Origin: Pseudanabaena sp. PCC 6802
GTDB taxonomy: Bacteria > Cyanobacteriota > Cyanobacteriia > Pseudanabaenales > Pseudanabaenaceae
Assembly (NCBI RefSeq): GCF_000332175.1
Contig: NZ_KB235910.1
Location: 1 to 64,000 of the forward strand
Reading direction: 5' to 3'
DNA length: 64,000 nucleotides
The translations under genes were made by a program, and so were the position numbers. A model generated the notes under the pieces. The model had not been told where the DNA came from, did not search any database, and was given only the letters and a program-made list of their open reading frames with translations. Positions 26,535 through 35,676 of this stretch are shown here, one piece after another (the first letter of the stretch is position 1; each line of letters begins with the position of its first letter).

Positions 26535-27323
26535 TTATTGTCTGGGGTTTAATCTATCTTCGGAATTGGATAGCTCGGATACAGATTCAGTGTAAGGGTA
26601 AACTCTCACAAACTCCAACGGCCCCATAGGTACAGAGAACTCTACTTGTGCTTCAGGCGCTGGTTGCTTATCTAAGTTGACAGACTTAATCCTGCCCACC
26701 GGAATTCCCGCTGGAAACATAGAACTAAAGGGTGAGGTGAGGACAATATCACCGGGTTTGACTCCCGGATCGCGATCGAAAAATTCCAAAATCGCCAGAT
26801 CTTGCGCTTGACCGTGCAGCACCCCCATACTACGAGTGCGACTGATCGTCACGCCTACCTGACTAGTCGGATCGCTAATTAACAGAACGCGGCTGCTATT
26901 TGGCGAAACGCTGGCAACTCTTCCGACCAGGCCGCCTGGGCCAACTACTAACGCACCGATATTAATCCCATCACTGCTACCGCGACTGATTACAATCTGC
27001 TGCCACCAGGAGTCACCGCTACGACCAATGACCGAAGACCAGATACCGCGTCCTGCTAACCTCGATTTTGTCCCCAATAACGCCTTAAGCTGACGATTTT
27101 GATTTTCAATCTCAGTGATGCGGTACTGTAACTCGCGAATTTGAGCATTCGCAAGCACCTCCTTATCAGAATATTCAAACTGAAAAGGACGACTTAATAA
27201 CTGGTAGATCTCCATTAGAGCAACGCCTTGGGTTTGCCTAATTGCCCAGGCAATTGCCAGCCCTAAGCTCGCAAGCAATACCTGTAACCTATAGCGCTCC
27301 CACCAACGGCGAATAGACTCCAT
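26535..27323 (-). CDS. mreC: Rod shape-determining protein MreC
   Basis: This 262-residue bitopic protein has a short cytoplasmic N-terminus and one membrane helix (LQVLLASLGLAIAWAIRQ). A coiled coil follows (LANAQIRELQYRITEIENQNRQL region, about 58-85), then a periplasmic beta-rich domain with the family pattern VVGPGGLVGRVASVSPNSSR and LISDPTSQVGV. MreC links MreB filaments to periplasmic cell-wall synthases. It follows mreB by 3 bases and precedes mreD, so it is one operon. Confidence 0.93.
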   Translation of the reverse strand: MESIRRWWERYRLQVLLASLGLAIAWAIRQTQGVALMEIYQLLSRPFQFEYSDKEVLANAQIRELQYRITEIENQNRQLKALLGTKSRLAGRGIWSSVIGRSGDSWWQQIVISRGSSDGINIGALVVGPGGLVGRVASVSPNSSRVLLISDPTSQVGVTISRTRSMGVLHGQAQDLAILEFFDRDPGVKPGDIVLTSPFSSMFPAGIPVGRIKSVNLDKQPAPEAQVEFSVPMGPLEFVRVYPYTESVSELSNSEDRLNPRQ

Positions 27324-27326
27324 AGT

Positions 27327-28352
27327 CTAGAAATTACGGATGCGATTCGTCAGGACGCGACTCAGTCTCTTATAGTCTTCTAGCACGTGACCCGCACCCA
27401 TCACTACGCAGTTTAATGGTGCCGGTGCAATATGAGTAACGATACCAGTTTCATGACTGATCAAGGTATCGATACCATTTAACAAAGCACCACCACCAGC
27501 AAGCATAATGCCGCGATCTACAATATCCGCCGCTAGCTCGGGTGGAGTCCGCTCCAGGGTGCGCTTAACAGCCTCAACAATCACTGATAAAGGCTCTGCC
27601 ATGCTTTCCCGAATCTCGCTGGCTTTAACAGTTACAGTACGAGGCATTCCAGATAGCAGGTGCAAACCTCTGACCTCCATCGAGGCATCGTCATTTGTGG
27701 GGTAGGCAGAACCTATTTTAATTTTGATTTCTTCAGATGTTCGCTCGCCGACAACTAGATTGTGCACTTTTTTCATGTAGTTCATGATTGCTTCGTTAAG
27801 CTCGTCGCCAGCGACCCGCACCGACTCGCTAAGTACGATGCCCTGTAAGCTCATGACGGCAACTTCTGTGGTACCCCCACCGATGTCGATAATCATATTG
27901 CCAGTTGCTTCAGTTACTGGTAACCCCGCCCCGATCGCCGCTGCTACCGGCTCGTCGATCGGATACACTTCTCTGGCACCAGCCCGACGCGCCGCATCCA
28001 TCACTGCGCGCCATTCCACGCCAGTTACTCCACTGGGAATGCCGATCGCAATGCGCGGATTAAATATGCCGCGTTTGACGCGCTGGATAAACGCCCGCAG
28101 CATCATTTCTGCCGCATCAAAATCGGCAATTACGCCGTCGCGTAATGGTCTGACGGCAATAATGTCGCCTGGGGTACGACCAATCATCTTATTGGCTTCA
28201 TCACCCACTGCGTAGGCAGTATTGTCTCGCTTATCGATCGCAACCACTGAAGGCTCTTGTAAGACTATGCCCTCGCCTGAGACATATATAACAGTGTTGG
28301 CAGTACCTAGGTCGATGCCAATATCCTTTGAGAAGCTACGTAAGATACCCAC
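27327..28352 (-). CDS. mreB: Rod shape-determining actin homologue MreB
   Basis: This 341-residue actin-fold ATPase forms membrane-associated filaments that orient lateral cell-wall synthesis. Family motifs are DIGIDLGTANTVIYV (phosphate 1), PLRDGVIADFD, IGIPSGVTGVEWRAV, MIIDIGGGTTEVAV (phosphate 2) and GIMLAGGGALLNGID (adenosine). Translation starts at a GTG (28350-28352). It is first gene of mreBCD. RodA, its partner SEDS glycosyltransferase, is at 47549-48811. Length and sequence are typical. Confidence 0.97.
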   Translation of the reverse strand: MGILRSFSKDIGIDLGTANTVIYVSGEGIVLQEPSVVAIDKRDNTAYAVGDEANKMIGRTPGDIIAVRPLRDGVIADFDAAEMMLRAFIQRVKRGIFNPRIAIGIPSGVTGVEWRAVMDAARRAGAREVYPIDEPVAAAIGAGLPVTEATGNMIIDIGGGTTEVAVMSLQGIVLSESVRVAGDELNEAIMNYMKKVHNLVVGERTSEEIKIKIGSAYPTNDDASMEVRGLHLLSGMPRTVTVKASEIRESMAEPLSVIVEAVKRTLERTPPELAADIVDRGIMLAGGGALLNGIDTLISHETGIVTHIAPAPLNCVVMGAGHVLEDYKRLSRVLTNRIRNF

Positions 28353-28420
28353 GTCAGGTTATTCCAGAGAGTAAAAGTTAAAGTTCACCGGCAGATTCTA
28401 GTACGATCTCGGCACAAAGT

Positions 28421-28864
28421 CTAGTCGGTCGCCCCCTCCGCATAGGTGCGGAAACGCTCGAGATCGGCTTTCAGCGTGGACTCTACCATTCGCCCTAAAA
28501 ATAAATTGTCCATGACTTGCCCGATGATACCAGGTATAGCGTAGGCAACTGTTAGCTTTACAATCGTACTATGATGGTGGCGATCGTAAAACCTGATCGC
28601 ACCTCGGTTGGGCAGGCCGTCAATCGATTCCCATTGCACGATCTGATTTGGTATTTGCTTGAGAATGCGCGATCGCCAGGTAAAGGTAAAGCCGTTAGAA
28701 CCCAATTCCCAATTAGATATGTCGGGGCGATCGGGCAATATTTTGACTGACTCGATCCACTTCATCCAGCGCGGCATCTTCTCCAGATCCGACCACATCG
28801 ACCAGACGCGCTCGACCGGACGATCGACTTCAACTTGTACCGTATGCTCTAGCCAGTCGGACAT
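28421..28864 (-). CDS. SRPBCC (START-like) family protein
   Basis: This 147-residue protein has the polyketide cyclase/dehydrase type of SRPBCC fold. The opening is EHTVQVEVDRPVERVWSMWS, followed by LEKMPRWMKWIESV, with a long C-terminal helix (MVESTLKADLERFRTYAE). Such proteins enclose hydrophobic ligands, and cyanobacterial members are annotated only as cyclase/dehydrase. It is 68 bases upstream of mreB on the same strand, so it might lie in the same transcript, but a functional link is not established. Confidence 0.8.
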   Translation of the reverse strand: MSDWLEHTVQVEVDRPVERVWSMWSDLEKMPRWMKWIESVKILPDRPDISNWELGSNGFTFTWRSRILKQIPNQIVQWESIDGLPNRGAIRFYDRHHHSTIVKLTVAYAIPGIIGQVMDNLFLGRMVESTLKADLERFRTYAEGATD

Positions 28865-28933
28865 GATTGTAATTATTGGGGGAGTATCGAGATAGTCATA
28901 ACTGTTATTATAGCTTTCAGCAGCCAGCGGTTA

Positions 28934-28950
28934 TCTGAAAACCGCTATAT
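28934..28950. repeat. Solo right end of a family B element
   Basis: ATCTGAAAACCGCTATA matches the right terminus of family B copies at 38546 and 38789. The core is missing. It may be a deletion scar. Confidence 0.4.
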
Positions 28951-28958
28951 ATGCCAGC

Positions 28959-29783
28959 TCACTTGCGTTGGGTTAGACCTTCACCTACTAAAGACAGGCT
29001 TACCACCATCAGCGTAATTGCGAGTCCAGGAAAAAATGCCGTCCACCAAATATTTTCCCCTGTAGATAGGGCATCTAAGGCTTGCTTGAGATCGTGTCCC
29101 CATTCTGGTATGTCATCGGGTACGCCCAAGCCTAAAAAGCCCAACCCTACCAAAGTTAAAATGGCATCCGCCGCATTTAGCGTAAATAATACGGGAATGC
29201 TTTGAATTACATTTTGTCCTAGATAACGCGTCAATACCGTCCAGGTGTTAGCTCCCAAAGCCTGCGCCGCTTCAATATATTGTTCGTTTTTAACGCTAAC
29301 AGTTTGATTGCGAATCACGCGGTAGTACTGCGGAATATAGGCAACGCTGAGCGAGATTGCGGCATTCCACACGCCTCCTCCTACTACAAAAGCAATGGTC
29401 ATGGCAAGCAAGAGACTTGGTAACGTATAAATGCTGTCCATTACAAACACCAGTCCTCGATCCAGCCAGCCACCGCGATAGCCGCTGATCGTACCGAGCG
29501 GAACGCCTATGGCGAGACTGAGCAGAGTAGAAGCAAAAACTACTTGCCACGCTACGCCCGCCCCTGCAATCGTGCGAGCCAGTACGTCATGACCGAGGGC
29601 ATCAGTCCCGAACCAGTATTGACTGGATGGGGCGGCATTGGTGGGATTGCTGAGAAACTCATTGGGATCGGCCAGGATACCCCAAGCCTGAAAGATTGGC
29701 ATCAGTAAAGGCATTAGCATGAAAGCTAAGGCAATTGCTATACCTATGTACGTCAAACGATTAGAAGTTGAAGTTTGGGACAT
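28959..29783 (-). CDS. Peptide/nickel-type ABC transporter permease (DppC-like)
   Basis: This 274-residue inner-membrane permease has about six helices. It carries the DppC/OppC opening YWFGTDALGHDVLARTIAGA and the EAA-loop ATPase contact YIEAAQALGANTWTVLTRYL. It should form a heterodimer with a DppB-type permease, with ATPases and a binding protein, but none of these is next to it, so partners must be elsewhere. The substrate is not predictable from the sequence. HIP1 sites mark it as native. Confidence 0.88.
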   Translation of the reverse strand: MSQTSTSNRLTYIGIAIALAFMLMPLLMPIFQAWGILADPNEFLSNPTNAAPSSQYWFGTDALGHDVLARTIAGAGVAWQVVFASTLLSLAIGVPLGTISGYRGGWLDRGLVFVMDSIYTLPSLLLAMTIAFVVGGGVWNAAISLSVAYIPQYYRVIRNQTVSVKNEQYIEAAQALGANTWTVLTRYLGQNVIQSIPVLFTLNAADAILTLVGLGFLGLGVPDDIPEWGHDLKQALDALSTGENIWWTAFFPGLAITLMVVSLSLVGEGLTQRK

Positions 29784-30007
29784 TAATTCAGCGATCGATT
29801 ATCCAGTTCGGTTCAGAGCGGTTGAGTAATTTAGCAAAACTATAGTAAACCAACGAGCCTCAGCTACGATAAATTCTCCTAAATTAACTATTACACCTCT
29901 CGAAATCTAGCGACAACCTGATATTGTTGAGATCGGCTGTGCTGCAATTAAGTACATCAGGCACGTCGGGATCGTCCCAGTTGCAATTACCCTTCCGCCT
30001 CCGGCAC

Positions 30008-30026
30008 CTCCCCTTGGCAAGGGGAG
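30008..30026. repeat. 8-bp perfect inverted repeat
   Basis: CTCCCCTT and AAGGGGAG flank GGC, much like the hairpin at 4331-4357. It lies in the 316-bp gene-free gap 29784-30099 between divergently oriented genes. Nothing else is recognised there. Confidence 0.5.
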
Positions 30027-30099
30027 AATGTGTGGGGTTATGAACCTGCAAACTTGAGATACCCCCAGCACGTTATCCTTCTAATCGCAACCGTATAAC

Positions 30100-31050
30100 A
30101 TGAATTCTCAGCAACTTGGCAGCAACCAGAACAAGCTAATGGTAGGCTGCTGGCAACTTGACGATCGCAGTTGGAAGAAGATCTCAGAACCCGATATTGC
30201 CCATGCCATAGATACCTACATTTCTTTGGGCGTTAACGCCTTTGATACGGCTGACATTTACGGACGCAGCGAGGAAATTTTGGGAAATTTACTCAAAAAA
30301 CGCGACTGTCAAGTTTTTACTAAGGCCGTGTTTTTTAGTGGCATACCCTCTGCCATGCAAGTACGCAGCAAGATTGAAACATCCCTGCACAGGCTGCAAA
30401 GAGATACGCTTGACTCCGTGCAGGTTCACTGGCATGACTCTAACCTCGACTTTGCTTCTACCTTTGATACTCTGAATGAGTTGGTGGAGCAAGGTAAAAT
30501 CCAGCAAATAGGGGTAACTAATTTCAATACCGCCATGCTGGAGAAAGCTCTCAAATTTGCCCCAATTCATACCCATCAAGTCCAATACAGCTTGATCGAT
30601 CGCCGCGTGGAAGCCTCGATGCAAGCTTTATGCCTCAAGCATAATATTCAATTACTAACCTATGGCCCCCTGGCGGGAGGCTTTTTGTCCGACAAATTTC
30701 TCGGCATGAAACAGCCGCATCTTCAGTCAGATCACGCACGGTCGTTTTACTACAGCAATACGATCCAATCTCACGGTGGTTGGCCGAGTACTTTTAGCAT
30801 GTTAGGGACTCTAGCTGAAGTTGCGCAAAAGTACGATAAATCCATTTCACAAGTAGCACTCAACTGGGTAAGTCAACAACCCGGAGTTGGTGCGGTAATC
30901 TCTGGGCTAACTCTGAGTCGCCAGCAGATTCAAAGTAATGTTGAGGCGTTTGGTTGGAACTTAGAAATAGAAGATATCGAACTACTATCAAGGCGATCTG
31001 CCGAGCTATTCATTCAACCTGGCGATATTTACTCCTACGAGCGCAATTGA
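30100..31050 (+). CDS. Aldo/keto reductase
   Basis: This 316-residue (alpha/beta)8 NADPH-dependent oxidoreductase has the catalytic tetrad visible as Asp and Tyr in AFDTADIYGRSEEILG, Lys in VFTKAVFF and His in SVQVHWHDSN. The C-terminal cofactor region GVGAVISGLTLSRQQIQSN is also present. The substrate cannot be told from sequence. It converges with the exonuclease gene 6 bases away. No operon partner is seen. Confidence 0.88.
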   Translation: MNSQQLGSNQNKLMVGCWQLDDRSWKKISEPDIAHAIDTYISLGVNAFDTADIYGRSEEILGNLLKKRDCQVFTKAVFFSGIPSAMQVRSKIETSLHRLQRDTLDSVQVHWHDSNLDFASTFDTLNELVEQGKIQQIGVTNFNTAMLEKALKFAPIHTHQVQYSLIDRRVEASMQALCLKHNIQLLTYGPLAGGFLSDKFLGMKQPHLQSDHARSFYYSNTIQSHGGWPSTFSMLGTLAEVAQKYDKSISQVALNWVSQQPGVGAVISGLTLSRQQIQSNVEAFGWNLEIEDIELLSRRSAELFIQPGDIYSYERN

Positions 31051-31056
31051 CGCTCA

Positions 31057-31830
31057 TCATAGCAAGCTTTCTATGTCTCCACGTCGATAGCGACTGGTAC
31101 CGCTGCGACTGCGGGAGCTTGAGGATGCCCGCGATCGCTTCATTAAACTGCTTACTTCAGACTCGCTGCATCCCAATAGGGCGGCAGCAGCGGTGGCATT
31201 AATCCACTGTTGGGCAAACATATCCAGTAATGCTTCATCGTCCATGTTACGGATCTCAGCGAGCAATTGCTTTGCCAGCATCCAACAGGCGAGCGTATCT
31301 GCCTCGGCACGGTGCGATCGCCCCACATCAAAATTAAAATGTTGCACGAGGGCGGGCAGCGATCGCGATCTTAATTCCGGTAACAGAAGGCGGGCTAGTG
31401 CTAAAGTGCAGAACTTTTGCTCGGGAGGAAGGACAAATAAAATTCCCAAGCGATCGTATTCCGCTTGCAAAAAAGCATAGTCAAATGGCAAATTATGTGC
31501 GGTGAGAATGCCCTGTTGTAACATTGGCAAGCACTCCCTCCACACTTCAGCCGCAGCAGGTGCACCATCCACCATAGACTGATAAATCCCAGTCAAACAC
31601 GCGATCTGTGGCGGGATCGGTACTTGCGGATTAATTAAATAGGTAACCTGTTCTTGAAAGCCATCTCGAATGCTTGCCCGCAATACGGATACTTCAATTA
31701 CACGGCTGCGATCGACACCGATTCCTGTGGTTTCCACATCGACGACAGTGAAGGGTTGCTCGCAGATATAGCGATAGTAGGCAAGTAAATTGGCCGAACT
31801 CAAAGCTGTTTGACTGAGGGTGTCGAGCAC
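31057..31830 (-). CDS. DnaQ-like 3'-5' exonuclease with a C-terminal HTH-like tail
   Basis: This is a 257-residue DEDDh exonuclease. Exo I is VVDVETTG (D31, E33), Exo II is TAHNLPFDYAFLQ and Exo III is SHRAEADTLACW with the His and Asp. After the nuclease, about 50 residues (INATAAAALLGCSESEVSSL and RYRRGDIESLL) resemble an excisionase/MerR-type helix-turn-helix, separated by a Ser-Arg-rich linker. It may be a proofreading-like or repair nuclease that binds DNA through the tail. A RecB-like nuclease gene lies 10 bases upstream on the same strand, so the two are probably co-transcribed. Confidence 0.85.
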   Translation of the reverse strand: MLDTLSQTALSSANLLAYYRYICEQPFTVVDVETTGIGVDRSRVIEVSVLRASIRDGFQEQVTYLINPQVPIPPQIACLTGIYQSMVDGAPAAAEVWRECLPMLQQGILTAHNLPFDYAFLQAEYDRLGILFVLPPEQKFCTLALARLLLPELRSRSLPALVQHFNFDVGRSHRAEADTLACWMLAKQLLAEIRNMDDEALLDMFAQQWINATAAAALLGCSESEVSSLMKRSRASSSSRSRSGTSRYRRGDIESLL

Positions 31831-31840
31831 GATCTTTCTC

Positions 31841-32635
31841 TCACAATCCTAATACTAACTGTAATTGCTGGCGCGGTCTGACTCGCTCCGGTAATGGCTC
31901 GGGATTTTCCTTTACCGCCGCACAATACCTGGCATAAGTACAGCGATCGCACTGCTCCCCTGGTGTTGCCTGCCAGCGATCGTCATGGCGCAAGCGCATG
32001 GCTAACTCGCCGATCGTGGTTTCTACTCTTGCTCTTTGGGCTGGGGTAGCCTGAAATGTAACTTTCTCTCCCGTTCGCAGAAATATCAAACTGAGTTGCT
32101 TGAGGCTCTGGTGGTAATGCTGTTCCAGGGCTAAATAGTAAAGCCCCATTTGTAAATCTAATTCAATTGGTTCGGGTAATTTGGTTTCCTTAGTAGATTT
32201 ATAGTCGATCAACTCCAGCCCCTCCTCTAGCCAATCCAGGCGATCGTAGCGACCCGCAAGCGCAAATTCCAGGTTATCGATCTGTAAGCTACCTTGAATT
32301 TTGCCCTCAACGGCAATTGGTCGCGCGATCGCTGTCTGGGTGGCAATATAGCGGTGGTAGTACGCGGTTAAGATGGATTGCCCTTCATGAACCTGGGCAT
32401 CGGATAGTCCCTTGCAATTTTCCGCCCAGCAAAAATCTATCCACTCTAAACTTGGAATCGGATGGTGGTAGTGCCAGTCGCGGTAAATTTGGGCTAGAGC
32501 CTGGTGCAATGCCGTGCCTAATGCCGCCGATCCAAAAAAAGATACATTTTTTAATCCAAGCTCATACCTGTAATGATATGACTGGGGACAGCGGTGATAA
32601 GTTTGCAGTTTTGAAGCAGACAGAAAATACGTCAT
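31841..32635 (-). CDS. RecB/Cas4-like PD-(D/E)XK nuclease with an iron-sulfur site
   Basis: This 264-residue protein has the PDDEXK_1 layout: H44 (TALHQAL), D131 (GRYDRLD), D144 and K146 (ELIDYKSTK), followed by the Gln motif region (LQMGLYYLAL). Four cysteines, C16 (YHRCPQ) and C229, C232 and C238 (CDRCTYARYC), match the 4Fe-4S staple of Cas4 and AddB-type nucleases. There is no helicase part and no CRISPR locus here, so it is a stand-alone exonuclease candidate acting with the following DnaQ-like enzyme, perhaps in repair or defence. Confidence 0.85.
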   Translation of the reverse strand: MTYFLSASKLQTYHRCPQSYHYRYELGLKNVSFFGSAALGTALHQALAQIYRDWHYHHPIPSLEWIDFCWAENCKGLSDAQVHEGQSILTAYYHRYIATQTAIARPIAVEGKIQGSLQIDNLEFALAGRYDRLDWLEEGLELIDYKSTKETKLPEPIELDLQMGLYYLALEQHYHQSLKQLSLIFLRTGEKVTFQATPAQRARVETTIGELAMRLRHDDRWQATPGEQCDRCTYARYCAAVKENPEPLPERVRPRQQLQLVLGL

Positions 32636-32791
32636 TAGCTTGTGTATTGGGCATTTGAGCGCTTGCTATCAAGCATTGTAACCGAGTTTTTGAGAAGCGA
32701 TCGCCCCTTTTTTTGTCCTGGTTTTGTGGGAATAGAATGTAAAAAAACAGGCAAATTTTCCAAAAAAATCTATATCAATTCTGTAGAGTGC

Positions 32792-32819
32792 TTGACTCAG
32801 AGCGAAATTGCGGTAACAT
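32792..32819 (+). promoter_or_regulatory. Sigma-70-type promoter of the HU gene
   Basis: TTGACT (32792-32797), a 16-base spacer and TAACAT (32814-32819) lie about 35 bases ahead of the HU start. The call is by box similarity in an otherwise gene-free gap. Confidence 0.55.
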
Positions 32820-32857
32820 AACCCCATGAAACCTATGTATGAGAGTGAATCAACTCT

Positions 32858-33178
32858 ATGAATAAAGGCGAATTAGTCGATGCTATCTCCGGTCGTGCGT
32901 CAGTCACCAAGAAAGATATTGAAGCTGTCCTTACAGCAACGCTTGAGGTAATTGTTGATGCAGTCTCATCTGGAGACAGAGTAACGCTGGTTGGTTTTGG
33001 CTCGTTTGAGTCCCGCGATCGCCAAGCACGGGAGGGTCGTAACCCCAAAACTGGTGAAGTAATGACCATTCCTGCCACCAAAGTACCAGCCTTCTCTGCT
33101 GGTAAGCAGTTTAAAGAAAAAGTAGCACCTCCCAAAGCGGATGCAAAAGGCCCAGCCAAGAAAGGCAAAGGTAAATAA
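32858..33178 (+). CDS. hup: DNA-binding protein HU
   Basis: This 106-residue nucleoid protein has the HU/IHF fold: MNKGELVDAIS, the central LVGFGSFESRDRQAREGRNP and the DNA-binding arm KTGEVMTIPATKVPAFSAG. A basic Lys/Pro/Ala tail of about 13 residues (ADAKGPAKKGKGK) extends past the usual 91-94 residues. It bends and packs DNA as a homodimer. It has its own promoter and a strong terminator, so it is monocistronic. Confidence 0.96.
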   Translation: MNKGELVDAISGRASVTKKDIEAVLTATLEVIVDAVSSGDRVTLVGFGSFESRDRQAREGRNPKTGEVMTIPATKVPAFSAGKQFKEKVAPPKADAKGPAKKGKGK

Positions 33179-33194
33179 GGTATCCGTTAAAAGG

Positions 33195-33227
33195 AAAGCC
33201 CCTGAAATAAATGCAGGGGCTTTTTTC
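33195..33227 (+). terminator. Rho-independent terminator of the HU gene
   Basis: AAAGCCCCTG pairs with CAGGGGCTTT over a 9-base loop and continues into a T-run, starting 17 bases past the HU stop. Confidence 0.88.
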
Positions 33228-33247
33228 TTAACATTCATGAATTGTCT

Positions 33248-33347
33248 TATAGCGGTTTTCAGATGAAAACGAGAAGGGGGTTTGGGGGCGTTGCCCCCGC
33301 GCAGGGGTGGAACCCCTGCACCCCTGAGCCTATTGGCTATAGCTATA
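33248..33347. repeat. Hybrid dual-hairpin element: B left end, A right end
   Basis: The left part TATAGCGGTTTTCAGATGAA and GGGGGCGTTGCCCCC are family B. The right part GCAGGGGTGGAACCCCTGC and GGCTATAGCTATA are family A. The outer ends no longer form a long inverted repeat. Confidence 0.88.
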
Positions 33348-33379
33348 AATCTCTATATCGCATTTGCAACGGTCAGTCG

Positions 33380-35668
33380 TCAGAGATGATATTTAGCGAT
33401 CGCAAAAGCACTTGTACTTTGCCAGGGAACGCTTTTACGCATCAAATTGAGCGCTAGCAGATCTCGAATACTCTTTACGTCTGCATGGGAAAGTTTATGT
33501 CGCAGGCGATCGCTGTAGGTTGGTTTAGTTTCAGAAGTACCGAACCAGCGATCGATTAAGTCTGGCGTGACATACATCGGTGCGATATTCGTTTCTACCT
33601 CCATCTGTACCGATAAACCGTTTTCAGTAAATCCGCGCTCTAGATCGCCAGCGTCCCAGTTCAACATCGGATCGGATGCTTGCTGATAAATAGCTTCCTC
33701 GGCTTCCACCCAACGGTCGTAGAGTTTAGGCTTGAGATTTACCTCGATCGAATTTGTCTCCAGCAAACGATAGATACGTTGCGTATGGAGAGGGATAGCC
33801 TCATGTAAAGAGATCGCTCCCTCCGGTAGCAGAAATTTAGCCAGTATGGCGATCGCCCCGGATTTATCTGCTTCTCGCATCAGGGCATTGTGACCCACGA
33901 TCCGATCGAACCGGATACCTGTTGCCAATTTAGCGAGCGTATTTGGCAATTCTGCGATCGCGGCAGTGAAGATTCTGGGTCGCGTTAATTCTGGTAAAGC
34001 GGAGGCGCGATCGCGGAGAGTATCTGCTTCTGCCTCGCGATAGGTGCAGGCATAGACCCCACCTTCTGGTACCTGGCGTATCGCTTCCCATGTCAGTAGA
34101 CCGCTACCCGCATTCAAATCCAGGACAACATGATGGCGCTGCAATTTGGCTCGCTCGAACAGGCGATCGCGGACGGCAGCTAATTTCTCACCCGTACTTT
34201 CAATTGTACGTTTTAGCCAGCGTTCCACCGCCGCATTGGGGGGAGAAAGGGTTAATCCTTCTGGTAGATCTTCTTTTACGTTATCCGCAAATGTCGCTAA
34301 TTGTGCTTCCCGCTGTCGCGCGACCCGATCGGCGATTTGTGCTTCGGCACCGCGATCGGATGGTTGATAGAAAACTTGTCCTTGCAGGCTGGCAGGTAAA
34401 TATTGTTGCGCCACCCAGTGGTCGCGATAGGCATGGGGATAGAGATAGCCCGCTCCGTGTCCGAATCCCTGCCGATCGCGACTGGCATCCTTGAGAGGAT
34501 TCGGAATATCTGCCTGCTGTTCCTTCTCTACGATCGCGATCGCGTCGAAAAACCCCATCACGCTGTTGGATTTTGGTGCGTTTGCCAGATAGAGCGTCGC
34601 TTGGGCGAGGTGATAGCGCCCTTCCGGTAGTCCCACGCGATCGAATGCCTCAGCGCAGGCATTCACGACAACTACAGCCTGCGGATCGGCCAATCCCACA
34701 TCCTCGCTGGCGAGAATCAGCATCCGCCGAAAGATAAAATGCGGATCTTCACCTGCATAGGTCATGCGTGCCAACCAATAGAGTGCCGCATCGGGATCGG
34801 AGCCGCGCAAACTTTTGATGAAGGCACTAATCGTATCGAAATGAGCGTCACCTTCTTTATCGTAGAGAACTGCCCGCCGCTGAATCGATTCTTCCGCTAC
34901 TTCTAACGTGATGCGAACAACTCCGGTGGCATCGGATGGCGTGGTCTCCACCGCTAGCTCCAGGGCATTGAGCAGCGCTCTGGCATCACCATTGGCAATA
35001 TTAACCAGATGCTCTAGCGCGTTGGATTCCAGATCGATTTGTTTCTGACCGTAGCCGCGCTCTGGATCGGAGAGTGCCGTCGCGGCAACCCGCCGCAGAT
35101 CCTCTAGATCGAGTGGCTTCAGTTGAAACAGCCGCGATCTGCTCACCAGAGCCTTATTCACTTCAAAAAAGGGATTTTCCGTCGTTGCTCCAATCAGAAC
35201 GATCGTGCCATTCTCTACCCAGGGCAGCAATGCATCTTGCTGAGCTTTATTAAATCGATGCACCTCATCGACAAATAGAATGGTGCGGCGACTGTAAACG
35301 CCTTGCTGTTCCTGAGCCGCCTCGATCGCGGCGCGAATCTCCTTTACCCCTGACAAGACAGCGTTAATGGCGATGAAATGGGCGTGGGTGGTATTGGCAA
35401 TAATCCTCGCCAGCGTGGTTTTGCCCGTACCGGGCGGCCCGTAGAAAATTAGCGACGATAGGCGATCCGCCTGGATGGCGCGGCGGAGCAATCTTCCCGC
35501 ACCCAGAATATGCGACTGTCCGATAAAATCGTCCAGCGATCGCGGGCGCATCCGCGCTGCTAGCGGCGCTTCCTGTTCGGTTAATCGTTGCCGATTTTGC
35601 TCGAATAAATCCATTGGGTTAGGGCGATCTGCGGTCAGCCTGAGTACACGATCGGAAAGGATGGACAT
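33380..35668 (-). CDS. rarA: RarA/MgsA-type AAA ATPase fused to a methyltransferase-like domain
   Basis: This protein has 762 residues, against about 430-450 for ordinary RarA. The first part is a clamp-loader-like ATPase of the replication-fork and recombination family: RPRSLDDFIGQ, Walker A GPPGTGKT (77-84), Walker B LFVDEVHRFN, sensor 1 GATTENPFF and the RarA tetramerisation region (GSDPDAALYWLARM, ASEDVGLADP). After about residue 480 an extra domain contains a SAM-binding-like motif VVLDLNAGSGLLTWEA, as in class I methyltransferases, and a 230-residue continuation with no known label. The start at 35668 has AAGG ahead; M19 (MDLFEQNRQ) matches the usual family start. It lies 8 bases after the coiled-coil/BRCT gene. 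Confidence 0.88.
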   Translation of the reverse strand: MSILSDRVLRLTADRPNPMDLFEQNRQRLTEQEAPLAARMRPRSLDDFIGQSHILGAGRLLRRAIQADRLSSLIFYGPPGTGKTTLARIIANTTHAHFIAINAVLSGVKEIRAAIEAAQEQQGVYSRRTILFVDEVHRFNKAQQDALLPWVENGTIVLIGATTENPFFEVNKALVSRSRLFQLKPLDLEDLRRVAATALSDPERGYGQKQIDLESNALEHLVNIANGDARALLNALELAVETTPSDATGVVRITLEVAEESIQRRAVLYDKEGDAHFDTISAFIKSLRGSDPDAALYWLARMTYAGEDPHFIFRRMLILASEDVGLADPQAVVVVNACAEAFDRVGLPEGRYHLAQATLYLANAPKSNSVMGFFDAIAIVEKEQQADIPNPLKDASRDRQGFGHGAGYLYPHAYRDHWVAQQYLPASLQGQVFYQPSDRGAEAQIADRVARQREAQLATFADNVKEDLPEGLTLSPPNAAVERWLKRTIESTGEKLAAVRDRLFERAKLQRHHVVLDLNAGSGLLTWEAIRQVPEGGVYACTYREAEADTLRDRASALPELTRPRIFTAAIAELPNTLAKLATGIRFDRIVGHNALMREADKSGAIAILAKFLLPEGAISLHEAIPLHTQRIYRLLETNSIEVNLKPKLYDRWVEAEEAIYQQASDPMLNWDAGDLERGFTENGLSVQMEVETNIAPMYVTPDLIDRWFGTSETKPTYSDRLRHKLSHADVKSIRDLLALNLMRKSVPWQSTSAFAIAKYHL

Positions 35669-35676
35669 TGCCCACC

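Noticed and set aside
35615-35668. Start of RarA at M19 instead of M1
   Set aside because: M19 fits the family start, but only the first ATG has a ribosome site (AAGG). Left open, first ATG used.
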